A stretch of 43,025 nucleotides of DNA. Origin: Actinomycetospora chiangmaiensis DSM 45062 (GTDB lineage Bacteria; Actinomycetota; Actinomycetes; Mycobacteriales; Pseudonocardiaceae). Made by a program: the position numbers and the translations under genes. The stretch covers positions 1 through 43,025 of the forward strand of contig NZ_KB903245.1 of the NCBI RefSeq assembly GCF_000379625.1, written 5' to 3'. The notes under the pieces were generated by a model. That model saw nothing but the letters and a program-made list of their open reading frames with translations, was not told the DNA's origin and ran no database searches. Positions 16,957 through 24,504 of the stretch are shown piece by piece (the stretch's first letter is position 1; each line of letters begins with the position of its first letter).

Positions 16957-18719
16957 TCGCGTGCGGGCCCTTCCGGACGGCGGCTCGGGTCCGGCGGGGC
17001 GCCGGTCGTCGCCTCGGCGACCGCGCGACGCAGCCGTCGGCCGCCCCACACCACGGGGACGGCGAGCAGCGCGCCGGCGACCTCCGGGGTGCCCTCGGGC
17101 GGACCGCCGGTTCCCGACGGCGGGGCGAGGGCGGTCGCCGCCTGCTGCTGCGGGTCGATCGCCGGCACCGTGCGCCAGCGGGTGATCGGGAGGACGACGA
17201 CGCGGACCTTGCCGATGACGTCGTCGAGCGGGACCGGGCCGTGGAAGCGGGCGTCCGCCGAGTTGTTGCGGTTGTCGCCCATCACCCAGAGCTGGCCCTG
17301 CGGCACCTGCACGGGGTCGAACGCGGCCTGCCGGTCGCCGAGCCCGGACTGGTAGTAGAGGTACGGCTCGGTGAGGGGCTGCCCGTCGACGAGCACCCGG
17401 TTCTGGGCGTCGCAGCACTGCACGGTCTGGCCGCCGACGGCGATGACGCGCTTGACGAAGTCCTTCTCGTTCGGCGCCGCGAGCCCGACGAGCGAGAGCG
17501 CCTCCTGGAACCCCCGGACGATCGGGTTGCCGGAGGGCTGGTTGTCGCCCACCTCGTCGTTGTCCAGCCACGCGGGCGGGCCCTTGAACACGACGACGTC
17601 GCCGGGCGCCGGGTCGGTGAAGCGGTAGCTGACCTTGTCCACCGCGACGCGGTCGTTCGCGCAGCCGGTGCAGCCGTGCAGCGTCTGCTCCATCGACGCC
17701 GACGGGATGACGTAGATCCGCGCGATGAAGGTCTGGATGACGAAGGTCAGGACGATCGCCACGACCACCAGCAGCGGCAGCTCGCGCCAGAAGGAGCCCT
17801 TGCGCTTCCTCTTGCCGCCCGGCGTCGCGGCGGCCGCGCCGTCCTTGCTGCGGGCGCGGCGGCCGGGCCCGGCGGACCCGGCGTCGTCGTCCACGCGCCC
17901 CGGTCCGGAGGCCGCACCGCGACGGCGGCCCGCGGGACGCTCGTCGTCGCCGACGGCGGCTCCGTCGACCTGGGTGTCGGCGGCCGCGCCACGGCGGTGC
18001 TTGTGCTTGCCGGTGTCCGGGCCGAGCCCGGTGGTCTGGGTGACGTCCGACCCGTCGTCGGGATCGACGACCTTCGACGGCGGCGGGGTCCCGCCGGCGA
18101 GGAGGGGGACGTCGCGCTGCGGCGGGGCGGCCGCGGCCTCGGCCGACGGCTGCACCGCGGTGGGGGCTGGCCGACCGGCCCACTGCTCACCGGTGGTCGG
18201 GAGCGGACCGTGCCCGTTGGAGGGCGGCCCGGCGGGACGACCGTTCGGCGGCCCGTAGCCGTGCGGGGGCGACGGCGGGGCCTGCCCGTAGGGCGGCGAC
18301 GGGGGCGCCTGGCCGTACGGGGACACCGGCGGCGCCTGACCGTAGGGCGGCGAGGGCGGAGCCTGGCCGTAGGGCGGCGACAGCGGGGCCTGACCGTAGC
18401 GCGGCGGGAGCGGCGCGGGGCCGCGGCGGGCGTCGCGGGGTGGACCGGACGGCAGCGCGGTCGGCGGCGGCCACTCGGCCGCGGGACGACGTCCGCCGAG
18501 GGGATCCGGGTCGGGGGCACCGTGCCGGCCCGCGGCCGGGCCGAACCGGTCCTCGTCATGCGGGGGCGCCTGGCCGTGCCGACCGGCGGACCACCGGTCA
18601 CCCACGTCGCCGTACGCGTCGTCGGTGGGGGCGGCCTCACCGGGCCCGCCCCACCGCGGATCGGTCCCGCCGTGGCGGGGCTCGCGGTAGCGACGGCCGG
18701 GCTCGTCGGTCGGTGGCAC
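16953..18719 (-). CDS. lepB: Type I signal peptidase with about 310-residue repeat-rich N-terminal extension
   Basis: LepB cleaves Sec and Tat signal peptides at the outer face of the membrane. The catalytic half is complete: TM helix at about 318-336, box B IPSASMEQTL with Ser342 as nucleophile, box D with Lys423 (FVKRVIAVGG) and box E MGDNRNNSADAR. A second hydrophobic segment lies near the C-terminus (ALLAVPVVW). Unusually, about 310 Pro/Gly/Arg/Asp-rich residues precede the TM helix, including six SPPYGQAP-like repeats at about 104-155. At 588 residues it is roughly twice the common length. The GTG start has no Shine-Dalgarno but lies 6 nt after a TAGCCT -10-like box, consistent with a leaderless transcript. 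Confidence 0.93.
   Translation of the reverse strand: MPPTDEPGRRYREPRHGGTDPRWGGPGEAAPTDDAYGDVGDRWSAGRHGQAPPHDEDRFGPAAGRHGAPDPDPLGGRRPAAEWPPPTALPSGPPRDARRGPAPLPPRYGQAPLSPPYGQAPPSPPYGQAPPVSPYGQAPPSPPYGQAPPSPPHGYGPPNGRPAGPPSNGHGPLPTTGEQWAGRPAPTAVQPSAEAAAAPPQRDVPLLAGGTPPPSKVVDPDDGSDVTQTTGLGPDTGKHKHRRGAAADTQVDGAAVGDDERPAGRRRGAASGPGRVDDDAGSAGPGRRARSKDGAAAATPGGKRKRKGSFWRELPLLVVVAIVLTFVIQTFIARIYVIPSASMEQTLHGCTGCANDRVAVDKVSYRFTDPAPGDVVVFKGPPAWLDNDEVGDNQPSGNPIVRGFQEALSLVGLAAPNEKDFVKRVIAVGGQTVQCCDAQNRVLVDGQPLTEPYLYYQSGLGDRQAAFDPVQVPQGQLWVMGDNRNNSADARFHGPVPLDDVIGKVRVVVLPITRWRTVPAIDPQQQAATALAPPSGTGGPPEGTPEVAGALLAVPVVWGGRRLRRAVAEATTGAPPDPSRRPEGPARE
18270..18415 (-). repeat. SPPYGQAP-encoding repeats in lepB
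   Basis: Repeats of about 24 bp encoding variants of PPYGQAPPS run head to tail within the lepB 5' half. Codon choices differ slightly between copies (ccgtagggcggcgac, ccgtacggggacacc), so this is an established coding repeat rather than a very recent expansion. Confidence 0.75.
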
Positions 18720-18731
18720 GACGTCAGGCTA
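18720..18731 (-). promoter_or_regulatory. Candidate leaderless promoter of lepB
   Basis: TAGCCT (18731-18726, minus strand) fits the actinobacterial TANNNT -10 and lies exactly 6 nt before the GTG at 18719, so transcription could begin at or next to the start codon. No clear -35 is seen. Confidence 0.4.
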
Positions 18732-18748
18732 GGAGACGGCGGGCCGCG

Positions 18749-19108
18749 TCAGGACGCGGAGGTCGTCTCGCGCTTCTCGCGGATCTTCGCGGCCTTGCCG
18801 CGCAGCTCCCGGAGGTAGTAGAGCTTGGCGCGGCGGACGTCACCGCGGGTCACGACCTCGATGTGGTCGATGTTCGGGGTGTGGACCGGGAAGGTGCGCT
18901 CCACCCCGACGCCGAAGCTGACCTTACGGACGGTGAAGGTCTCGCGGAGTCCGCCACCGTGGCGGCGGATCACGACGCCCTGGAAGACCTGTACACGAGA
19001 GCGTGAACCCTCGATGACCTTGACGTGCACCTTGACGGTGTCACCCGGGCGGAAATCCGGGATGTCGGAGCGCAGCGAGCGCGCGTCGAGCTCGTCCAGG
19101 GCGTTCAT
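18749..19108 (-). CDS. rplS: 50S ribosomal protein L19
   Basis: L19 sits at the 30S-50S interface. The 119-residue protein shows [59 protein letters not shown] and [17 protein letters not shown], with the usual short basic end. The ATG start gives the expected length. It lies 205 bp downstream of trmD and probably uses its own promoter (see 19249-19269). Confidence 0.98.
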   Translation of the reverse strand: MNALDELDARSLRSDIPDFRPGDTVKVHVKVIEGSRSRVQVFQGVVIRRHGGGLRETFTVRKVSFGVGVERTFPVHTPNIDHIEVVTRGDVRRAKLYYLRELRGKAAKIREKRETTSAS

Positions 19109-19313
19109 GGTCTGTCGTCCTCGCCTGTCTCGGGTCGGCTCCGGGCCCGCGCGGCACCGTCGGGATGGAGACGGTGGGCGACCCGGACGACCGGATGGGT
19201 GTCGTCCCTGTCACGGGGGACCGCCCGGAAGGCGGCCCGCGGCCCGTGGCAACTCCCCCAGTCTGCCAGACGGCTCAGCCACGCCGGGCAGGCGGGGCGG
19301 TCGGCCACGACCG
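19109..19313 (-). promoter_or_regulatory. rplS upstream region with ribosomal-type promoter element
   Basis: The minus strand carries TGGCAGACTGGGGGAGTTGC (19268-19249). The same 21-bp block, with two differences, is found upstream of rpsP. An extended -10 reading (TGnCAGACT) fits a promoter, leaving an approximately 140-nt leader before rplS. The remaining sequence shows no gene. Confidence 0.55.
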
Positions 19314-20084
19314 TCAGGAGCCGGAGCCGGGCACCTCGTAGCCCGCCGCCGCCAGCACCTCGCGGTCGTGCCGGTCGAACGACGCCGGACCGAGCCGGTC
19401 CAGCAGGTCCGGCCGCACCGCGGCGGTCCGCTCCAGCGACCGGTCGCGGCGCCACCGGGCGACGGCGCCGTGGTCCCCGGACCGCAGCACCGGCGGCACG
19501 TCGAGGTCCCGCCACGACTCCGGGCGGGTGTACGCGGGGGCCTCCAGCAGGCCGTCGGAGAACGAGTCCAGCTCGGCCGAGGCCGGGTTCCCGAGCACGC
19601 CGGGGACGAGCCGCGACACGGCCTCGACGACCACGAGGGCCGCGACCTCGCCGCCGGCCAGGACGTAGTCGCCGAGCGAGAACTCCTCCACCGGTCCGTG
19701 GCGGGCCGCGTCCACCGCGACCCGGCCGTCGATCCCCTCGTAGCGCCCGCAGGCGATCGTCAGCCGGGAGCCCGCCGCCCACCCGGCGACGCGGCGCTGG
19801 GTGAGTGGCGCACCCGCGGGCGTCGGGACCAGCAGCACCCCGGGGTCGTCGGGCACGGCCGCGCGCACCGCGTCGAGCGCCTCGCCCCACACCGTCGGGG
19901 TCATGACCATGCCCGGCCCACCGCCGTACGGTGCGTCGTCGACCGCCTGGTGCACGCCGGACGCCCACCGCCGCAGGTCGTGGACGTGCAGGTCGATCAG
20001 ACCGGCACGTCGGGCGCGCCCGACGATGGCGTCGTCGAGCGGCGCGAGGTAGTCGGGGAAGATCGTGACGACGTCGATGCGCAC
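19314..20084 (-). CDS. trmD: tRNA (guanine37-N1)-methyltransferase
   Basis: TrmD makes m1G37 and prevents frameshifting. The 256-residue protein starts RIDVVTIFPDYLAPL and contains DDAPYGGGPGMVM, the trefoil-knot SAM site (ACGRYEGIDGRV, EEFSLGDYVLAGGE) and the typical SGDHGAVARWRR tail. The GTG at 20084 gives the canonical N-terminus; the long open frame beyond is antisense to the mgtC-like gene. Normally trmD directly follows rimM; here 834 bp with an opposite-strand gene separate them, so it needs a promoter in the 42-bp gap before mgtC or inside that gene. Confidence 0.97.
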   Translation of the reverse strand: MRIDVVTIFPDYLAPLDDAIVGRARRAGLIDLHVHDLRRWASGVHQAVDDAPYGGGPGMVMTPTVWGEALDAVRAAVPDDPGVLLVPTPAGAPLTQRRVAGWAAGSRLTIACGRYEGIDGRVAVDAARHGPVEEFSLGDYVLAGGEVAALVVVEAVSRLVPGVLGNPASAELDSFSDGLLEAPAYTRPESWRDLDVPPVLRSGDHGAVARWRRDRSLERTAAVRPDLLDRLGPASFDRHDREVLAAAGYEVPGSGS

Positions 20085-20126
20085 GCCGGGGATCCTGCCG
20101 GTCGGCGGCGCGGGAGAGGACGCGAG

Positions 20127-20840
20127 GTGTTCTGGACGACGGGTCTGGCCGGTCAGCTGGGGGTGCTCGCGCCCCTCGCGCTCGCCCTCGTGCTCTCGTC
20201 GCTGGTGGGGATCGAACGGGAGCTCGCCGCCAAGAGCGCGGGGCTGCGGACCCACGCGCTGGTCGGGGTGGGTTCGGCCGCCTTCATGCTCGTGTCGAAG
20301 TACGGCTTCGACGACCTGGTGGGGCTCGAGCACGTGTCCCTCGACCCGTCGCGGGTCGCCGCCCAGATCGTCTCGGGCATCGGGTTCATCGGCGGCGGGC
20401 TGATCTTCGTCCGCCGGGACGCCGTCCGCGGCCTGACGACGGCCGCGACGGTCTGGGTGGTGGCCGCCGTGGGCACCGCGTGCGGGGCCGGCCTGCCGTT
20501 GCTCGCCGGGGCGGGGGTCGTCGCGCACTACCTCGTGACCCGCGGCTTCCGGCCGCTCGCCCGGGCCCTGTCGCGGAACTCCGGCGCGCCCCGCGCGGTG
20601 CACGTCTCCTACGCCGACGGGCGCGGCGTGCTGCGTCAGGTCCTCACGAGCGCGACCGAGCGTGGCTTCGCGGTGGCCGGCATGACGGTGGACCGCGACG
20701 GCACCGAGGACGGCACCGCGGCGGTGACCCTCTCCCTGCTGGGCCGCATCCCGCTGCACCCGCTCACCAGCGAGCTCGCCGAGATCCCGGGCGTGCGCGG
20801 GGTGCGGATCGCCGAGGACGACGAGGAGCCGGCGGACTGA
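20127..20840 (+). CDS. MgtC/SapB family inner-membrane protein
   Basis: The 237-residue protein has about five TM segments within residues 1-140 and the MgtC core: LSSLVGIERELAAKSAGLRTHALVGVGSA, SRVAAQIVSGIGFIGGGLIF and GLTTAATVWVVAAVG. A C-terminal cytoplasmic ACT-like segment follows (VLTSATERGFAVAGMTVD through GVRGVRIAEDDEE). MgtC proteins support growth in low magnesium and, in pathogens, intramacrophage survival; the C-terminal domain marks the longer subtype. The GTG has GAGAGGA 7 nt upstream. It diverges from trmD and converges on rimM, interrupting a usually continuous operon. Confidence 0.88.
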   Translation: MFWTTGLAGQLGVLAPLALALVLSSLVGIERELAAKSAGLRTHALVGVGSAAFMLVSKYGFDDLVGLEHVSLDPSRVAAQIVSGIGFIGGGLIFVRRDAVRGLTTAATVWVVAAVGTACGAGLPLLAGAGVVAHYLVTRGFRPLARALSRNSGAPRAVHVSYADGRGVLRQVLTSATERGFAVAGMTVDRDGTEDGTAAVTLSLLGRIPLHPLTSELAEIPGVRGVRIAEDDEEPAD

Positions 20841-20845
20841 CGGCC

Positions 20846-20910
20846 CCCGGTGACAGCGGAGCGTCGTCGCTACCACTGGATGACAGCAACGACGCTCCGC
20901 TGTCACCGGG
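20846..20910. terminator. 65-bp perfect inverted repeat between convergent mgtC-like gene and rimM
   Basis: Arms 20846-20867 and 20889-20910 are perfectly complementary over 22 bp, and pairing extends inward with one mismatch; the 21-bp centre contains ggatgacagca. It lies 5 bp after the mgtC-like stop and 8 bp from the rimM stop, ideal for a bidirectional terminator. A half-copy occurs at 9608-9645, so the sequence is also a dispersed repeat. Confidence 0.85.
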
Positions 20911-20918
20911 AGGGGCGC

Positions 20919-21443
20919 CTACTCCGGGTCGAGCAGCCCCTCGGGCGGGTCCAGGACGACGCGGCCGCCGTCGACGTCCACCGTCGGCACGATGGCGTGC
21001 ACGAACGGCACGAGCAGCTCGGTGCCGTCGCGGTCGACGACGAGCAGCTCGCCGCCCGCGCCGTGGTCGACCGCGGTGACCGTGCCGATGACGGTGCCGT
21101 CGGTCAGCTCGACCCGCAGGCCCTCGAGCTGGTGGTCGTGGTACTCGTCCGGGTCCTGAGGGGCCGACTCGGCCGGCGGGGCGGACAGCACCGCCCGGCG
21201 GAGTCGCTCGGCGGCGTCCCGGTCGGTGACCTCCTCGGCGGCGAGCAGCAGCCGCCCGGAGTGCCAGCGGGCCCCGAGAACCGTCAGGAACCCGCCGTCG
21301 GGAAGGCGGAGCCGGGCGCCGGGGGCGAACCGCGTCTCGACGTCGTCGGTGGACGGCTCGACGACGAGCTCCCCGCGCAGCCCGTGCACCTTGACGACCC
21401 GTCCGACGACACGCAGGTCGGACGGGTCGTGCTCAGCGGCCAC
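20919..21443 (-). CDS. rimM: Ribosome maturation factor RimM
   Basis: RimM assists 16S 3'-domain assembly and binds S19. The 174-residue protein has the N-terminal barrel (VVGRVVKVHGLRGELVVEP) and the PRC-like C-terminal barrel (YHDHQLEGLRV, GTVTAVDHGAGGELLVV, LLVPFVHAIVPTVDVDGGRV, then the DPPEGLL ending). The GTG start lies 2 bp after the khpA stop, supporting coupling. The minus-strand transcript then meets the inverted repeat at 20846-20910 instead of trmD. Confidence 0.97.
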   Translation of the reverse strand: MAAEHDPSDLRVVGRVVKVHGLRGELVVEPSTDDVETRFAPGARLRLPDGGFLTVLGARWHSGRLLLAAEEVTDRDAAERLRRAVLSAPPAESAPQDPDEYHDHQLEGLRVELTDGTVIGTVTAVDHGAGGELLVVDRDGTELLVPFVHAIVPTVDVDGGRVVLDPPEGLLDPE

Positions 21444-21445
21444 GG

Positions 21446-21685
21446 TCAGCGGTCGGTGTCGACGACGTCGACCCGGACCCCGCGACCGCCGACGCCGCTG
21501 ATCACGGTGCGCAGCGCGGTGGCCGTCCGTCCGCCGCGGCCGATGACCTTCCCGAGGTCGTCGGGGTGGACCCGCACCTCGAGGGTCCGGCCACGACGGT
21601 TGGTGACGAGGTCGACCGAGACCTCGTCGGGGTGCGTGACGATGCCACGCACCAGGTGCTCGAGAGCCTCGGCGAGATCACTCAT
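21446..21685 (-). CDS. khpA: KH-domain RNA-binding protein KhpA
   Basis: This 79-residue single KH domain has the GxxG loop in LGKVIGRGGRTATALR and the flanking TLEVRVHPDD strand. KhpA-type proteins bind RNA, often with KhpB. Its place between rpsP and rimM is conserved. The stop is 2 bp from the rimM start. Confidence 0.95.
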   Translation of the reverse strand: MSDLAEALEHLVRGIVTHPDEVSVDLVTNRRGRTLEVRVHPDDLGKVIGRGGRTATALRTVISGVGGRGVRVDVVDTDR

Positions 21686-21692
21686 CGAGGGC

Positions 21693-22055
21693 TCACTCGG
21701 CAGCGGCGTTGCCGCTGACCTTGGCGAGCTCCTCGTTGAAGCGGGCCTGCTTGTCGACCTTCTCCGCCTTCGTCTGCAGGCGGCCCTCGGTGTGCGGGAG
21801 GCCCTTGAACTTCTGCCAGTCGCCGGTGATCTTCAGCAGGCTGTGGACGGGCTCGGTCGGCTGCGCGCCGACACCCAGCCAGTACTGCGCCCGCTCCGAG
21901 TCGATCTTGATCGTGCTCGGGTTGTCCTTCGGGTGGTACTCGCCGATCGTCTCGATGACGCGCCCGTCGCGACGGTTACGGGCGTCGGCGATGACCACAC
22001 GGTAGTGGGGCTCGCGGATCTTGCCCATGCGGGCGAGCTTGATCTTGACGGCCAC
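21693..22055 (-). CDS. rpsP: 30S ribosomal protein S16
   Basis: The 120-residue product begins [24 protein letters not shown] and includes [14 protein letters not shown] and [19 protein letters not shown], with an Ala/Lys-rich tail of about 35 residues typical of actinobacterial S16. The GTG at 22055 matches the family start and has GAGGAG 12 nt upstream; the 32-residue upstream extension is not S16-like. It heads the rpsP-khpA-rimM run. Confidence 0.97.
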   Translation of the reverse strand: MAVKIKLARMGKIREPHYRVVIADARNRRDGRVIETIGEYHPKDNPSTIKIDSERAQYWLGVGAQPTEPVHSLLKITGDWQKFKGLPHTEGRLQTKAEKVDKQARFNEELAKVSGNAAAE

Positions 22056-22203
22056 GGGTCCGGTGTACTCCTCGTTCGCGGTACTGCTCGAGTGCTCGAC
22101 GTCCCCGCGCGGCGTGGGGTGCCGTGCGTGCGCCGGAGGTCCGACGGTCACGGCCCAGGGAGAGGGTGGCCGTGACGCAACTCCCCCATTGTGCCAGGCC
22201 CCG
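22056..22203 (-). promoter_or_regulatory. rpsP promoter/leader region
   Basis: The minus strand carries TGGCACAATGGGGGAGTTGC (22196-22177), nearly identical to the element before rplS. As an extended -10 (TGnCACAAT) it would start transcription close to the G run, giving a leader of about 120 nt. It lies only a few bases past the pxpA stop. Confidence 0.55.
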
Positions 22204-22932
22204 TCACGACGACGGGTCGGCGGGCTCCGATTCCAGCGCCGCGCGCACCGCGCGGGCGTTCCCGACGGCCTCCGGCGTGTCGCCGTGCAGGCACAGCGAG
22301 TCGGCGCGCACGGCGAGCTCGGTGCCGTCGACCGCCACGATCACCCCGTCGCGGGCGAGGCGCACCGCGCGCTCGACGACGGCGTCGGTGTCCGGCAGCA
22401 GCGCGCCGGGTTCGGAGCGTGGCACCAGCGTCCCCGCCGCGGTGTAGCCCCGGTCGGCGAAGGCCTCGGCGATCGTCACGAGCCCGGCGTCGGCGGCGAA
22501 CTCCAGCAGCTTCCCGCCCGGCAGCGCCATCACCGGCAGGTCGCCGGCCGCACGCGCTGCGTCGACGACCGCCCGTGCCTGCGCCTCGTGGTGCACGACC
22601 GTGTTGTAGAGCGCGCCGTGCGGCTTCACGTACTCGACCGTGCCGAACGCCCGCAGCGCCCCGATCTGGTAGAGGATCTCCGCCGTCAACGTCTCCGGGT
22701 CGACGTCGAGGAACCGGCGCCCGAAGCCGGCGAGGTCGCGGTAGGACACCTGGGCCCCGATCCGCACGCCGCGCTCGGCCGCCCGGGCGCACACGCGGCG
22801 CATGGTCGAGGCGTCGCCGGCGTGGAAGCCGCAGGCGACGTTGGCCGAGGTGACGATCTCGAGCAGGGCGTCGTCGTCGGTCAGCGCCCACGGGCCGAAG
22901 CCCTCGGCGAGGTCGGCGTTGAGGTCGAGCAT
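22204..22932 (-). CDS. pxpA: 5-oxoprolinase subunit A (LamB/YcsF family)
   Basis: PxpA works with PxpB and PxpC in ATP-dependent opening of 5-oxoproline to glutamate. The 242-residue protein begins [15 protein letters not shown] and has [46 protein letters not shown] and [10 protein letters not shown], all family features. The usual pxpB and pxpC partners are not nearby. Its ATG overlaps the amidohydrolase stop by one base, so the two are co-translated. Partners may be elsewhere, or the substrate may differ. Confidence 0.93.
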   Translation of the reverse strand: MLDLNADLAEGFGPWALTDDDALLEIVTSANVACGFHAGDASTMRRVCARAAERGVRIGAQVSYRDLAGFGRRFLDVDPETLTAEILYQIGALRAFGTVEYVKPHGALYNTVVHHEAQARAVVDAARAAGDLPVMALPGGKLLEFAADAGLVTIAEAFADRGYTAAGTLVPRSEPGALLPDTDAVVERAVRLARDGVIVAVDGTELAVRADSLCLHGDTPEAVGNARAVRAALESEPADPSS

Positions 22933-24008
22933 CAGGTCAGGTCCCTCCCCCGCCGCAGGACGGCGACGGGCCGACGCAGCACGTCGAGGTCGGCGCGCGG
23001 GTCCCCAGGAGTGATCACGACGTCGGCCGGTGCCCCGGCCTCCAACCCCGGCCGCCCCAGCCACGTCCGGGCCGCCCCCGACGCCGCCGCGAGGGCCCGC
23101 TCCGCCCCGAGCCCGACGTCCGCCAGGGCCGCGATCTCGTCGACGATGCGGCCGTGCCGGATGCCACCGCCCGCGTCGGTTCCCGCGTAGACCGGGATGC
23201 CGGCGTCGATCGCGGCGGCGACGGTGTCGTGGGCACGCGCGTACAGATCCCGCATGTGGGTGCCGTACGCCGGGAACTTCTCCCCCGCGGCGTCCGCGAA
23301 GGACGGGAAGTTCTCGACGTTGACCAGCGTCGGCACCAGCGCCGTCCCCCGCTCCACCATCATCGCGATCGTCTCGTCGGTGAGTCCCGTGCCGTGCTCG
23401 ATGCAGTCGATGCCCGCCCCGATGAGCCCCGGCAGGGCGTGCTCGCCGAACACGTGGGCCGTCACGCGGGCGCCCCGGGCGTGGGCCGCAGCCATCGCCT
23501 CGGCGAGCACGTCCTCGGGCCACAGCGGCGTGAGGTCCCCGGCGTCCCGGTCGATCCAGTCGCCGACGAGCTTCACCCACGGGTTGCGCGCGGCCTGCTC
23601 GTCGACGAGGCGGGGCAGCTCCGTCGGGTCCTCGGCGTCGATCGGCAGCCCGCGGATGTAGCGCTTGGGCCGGGCCAGGTGACGACCCGCGCGCACGATC
23701 TCGGGCATCCGCGGGTCGTCGTCGAGCGGGCGCGTGTCGATCGGCGAACCGCAGTCGCGCAGCAGCAGCGCCCCCGACGCGGCGTCGGTGTGCCCCTGGG
23801 CGCGCGCCTCCTCGAGCTCCACCGGACCGTCCGGGCCGATCCCGACGTGGCAGTGGGCGTCCACCAGCCCCGGCAGGATCCACCCGTCGATCCGCTCGGC
23901 GTCCGCGACGGGCTCGGCGCTGATCAGGCCGTCCGCGCCGACCCAGAGGTCGCGCGGCTCGTCGTCGCCGCTGCCGTCGAGGACCGGGCCGTGGAGATGG
24001 AGGGGCAC
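22932..24008 (-). CDS. Metal-dependent amidohydrolase (imidazolonepropionase-like)
   Basis: The 358-residue protein is a TIM-barrel amidohydrolase with the first metal pair His52/His54 (LVDAHCHVG). A candidate carboxylated or bridging Lys lies in NPWVKLVGDW, further metal histidines in VTAHVFGEHAL and IEHGTG, and the catalytic Asp in YAGTDAGGG. The C-terminal LEAGAPADVVITPGDP closes the composite beta-sandwich. The substrate is not determinable; coupling with pxpA suggests a cyclic amide or peptide-like compound. The GTG start has no Shine-Dalgarno but lies 8 nt after a TAGGCT box, suggesting a leaderless mRNA. Confidence 0.87.
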   Translation of the reverse strand: MPLHLHGPVLDGSGDDEPRDLWVGADGLISAEPVADAERIDGWILPGLVDAHCHVGIGPDGPVELEEARAQGHTDAASGALLLRDCGSPIDTRPLDDDPRMPEIVRAGRHLARPKRYIRGLPIDAEDPTELPRLVDEQAARNPWVKLVGDWIDRDAGDLTPLWPEDVLAEAMAAAHARGARVTAHVFGEHALPGLIGAGIDCIEHGTGLTDETIAMMVERGTALVPTLVNVENFPSFADAAGEKFPAYGTHMRDLYARAHDTVAAAIDAGIPVYAGTDAGGGIRHGRIVDEIAALADVGLGAERALAAASGAARTWLGRPGLEAGAPADVVITPGDPRADLDVLRRPVAVLRRGRDLT

Positions 24009-24111
24009 GGGCGGGGAGCCTAGGAGACCTCGCAGCCGCGTGAGTCGCTCCGGACGACGAGATCGTGCCCGGTCCCCGTCCCGACGACGGCTCGCGCGCT
24101 ACGGTCGCGCG
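24009..24111. promoter_or_regulatory. Divergent promoters: amidohydrolase and Uma2-like gene
   Basis: On the minus strand TAGGCT (24022-24017) lies 8 nt before the amidohydrolase GTG. On the plus strand TACGGT (24100-24105) lies 6 nt before the Uma2-like GTG. Both fit TANNNT -10 boxes of leaderless promoters; no clear -35 boxes are seen. Confidence 0.4.
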
Positions 24112-24504
24112 GTGGATCCCGTGGCCGCGCTCATCGCGGGCGCGCTCGAGGCCCAGGCCCCGGCCGACCTCGCCGTCGTCCGCCGCGCCCCGGTGCACTT
24201 CCCCGGCGGGGTCGTCCGCACCCCCGCCCTGCTGGTCGTCGGCCCGGCCCGCAGGTCGTACGGTCCGGCCGACGTCCTCCTCGCCGTCGAGGTCGAGCCG
24301 ACCGACGACGACCGGACGAGCTCCCCCGCCGTCTACGGCGAGCACGGCGTCCCGCACGTCTGGCGGGTCACCCCGGAGCCGCCGACGATCCGCGTGTTCG
24401 CGCTGCGCGAGGGCGTGCACCAGCAGGTCGCGGCGTCGGCGCACGTCCTCGCCCACGCCCCGTTCCGGCTGCGGGTCGACCTCACGGCCCCGCCGGTGCG
24501 ATGA
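24112..24504 (+). CDS. Short Uma2-like (DUF820) protein
   Basis: The 130-residue product resembles the second half of Uma2-family PD-(D/E)xK proteins: ADLAVVRR corresponds to the usual PDVAVV strand, LLAVEVEP to the VEVLSP strand with its acidic residue, and YGEHGVPHVWRV to the Y-x-x-x-G-V-x-E-Y-W strand. The N-terminal third of a normal member (about 190 residues) is missing. The lysine usual in the active site is not evident, so it may be degenerate. The GTG sits 6 nt after a TACGGT box. Its stop overlaps the next reading frame (ATGA). Confidence 0.65.
   Translation: MDPVAALIAGALEAQAPADLAVVRRAPVHFPGGVVRTPALLVVGPARRSYGPADVLLAVEVEPTDDDRTSSPAVYGEHGVPHVWRVTPEPPTIRVFALREGVHQQVAASAHVLAHAPFRLRVDLTAPPVR

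Noticed and set aside
13756..18719. Evidence for a full natural-competence locus
   Set aside because: Only comM, dprA and yraN are present; these occur in most actinobacteria whether or not they are naturally transformable, and no comEA/comEC or pilus genes are in view.
18825..20126. Upstream in-frame extension of the mgtC-like gene (to 671 residues)
   Set aside because: The extra part is antisense to rplS and trmD. The MgtC fold begins at the GTG at 20127, which has a good ribosome-binding site.
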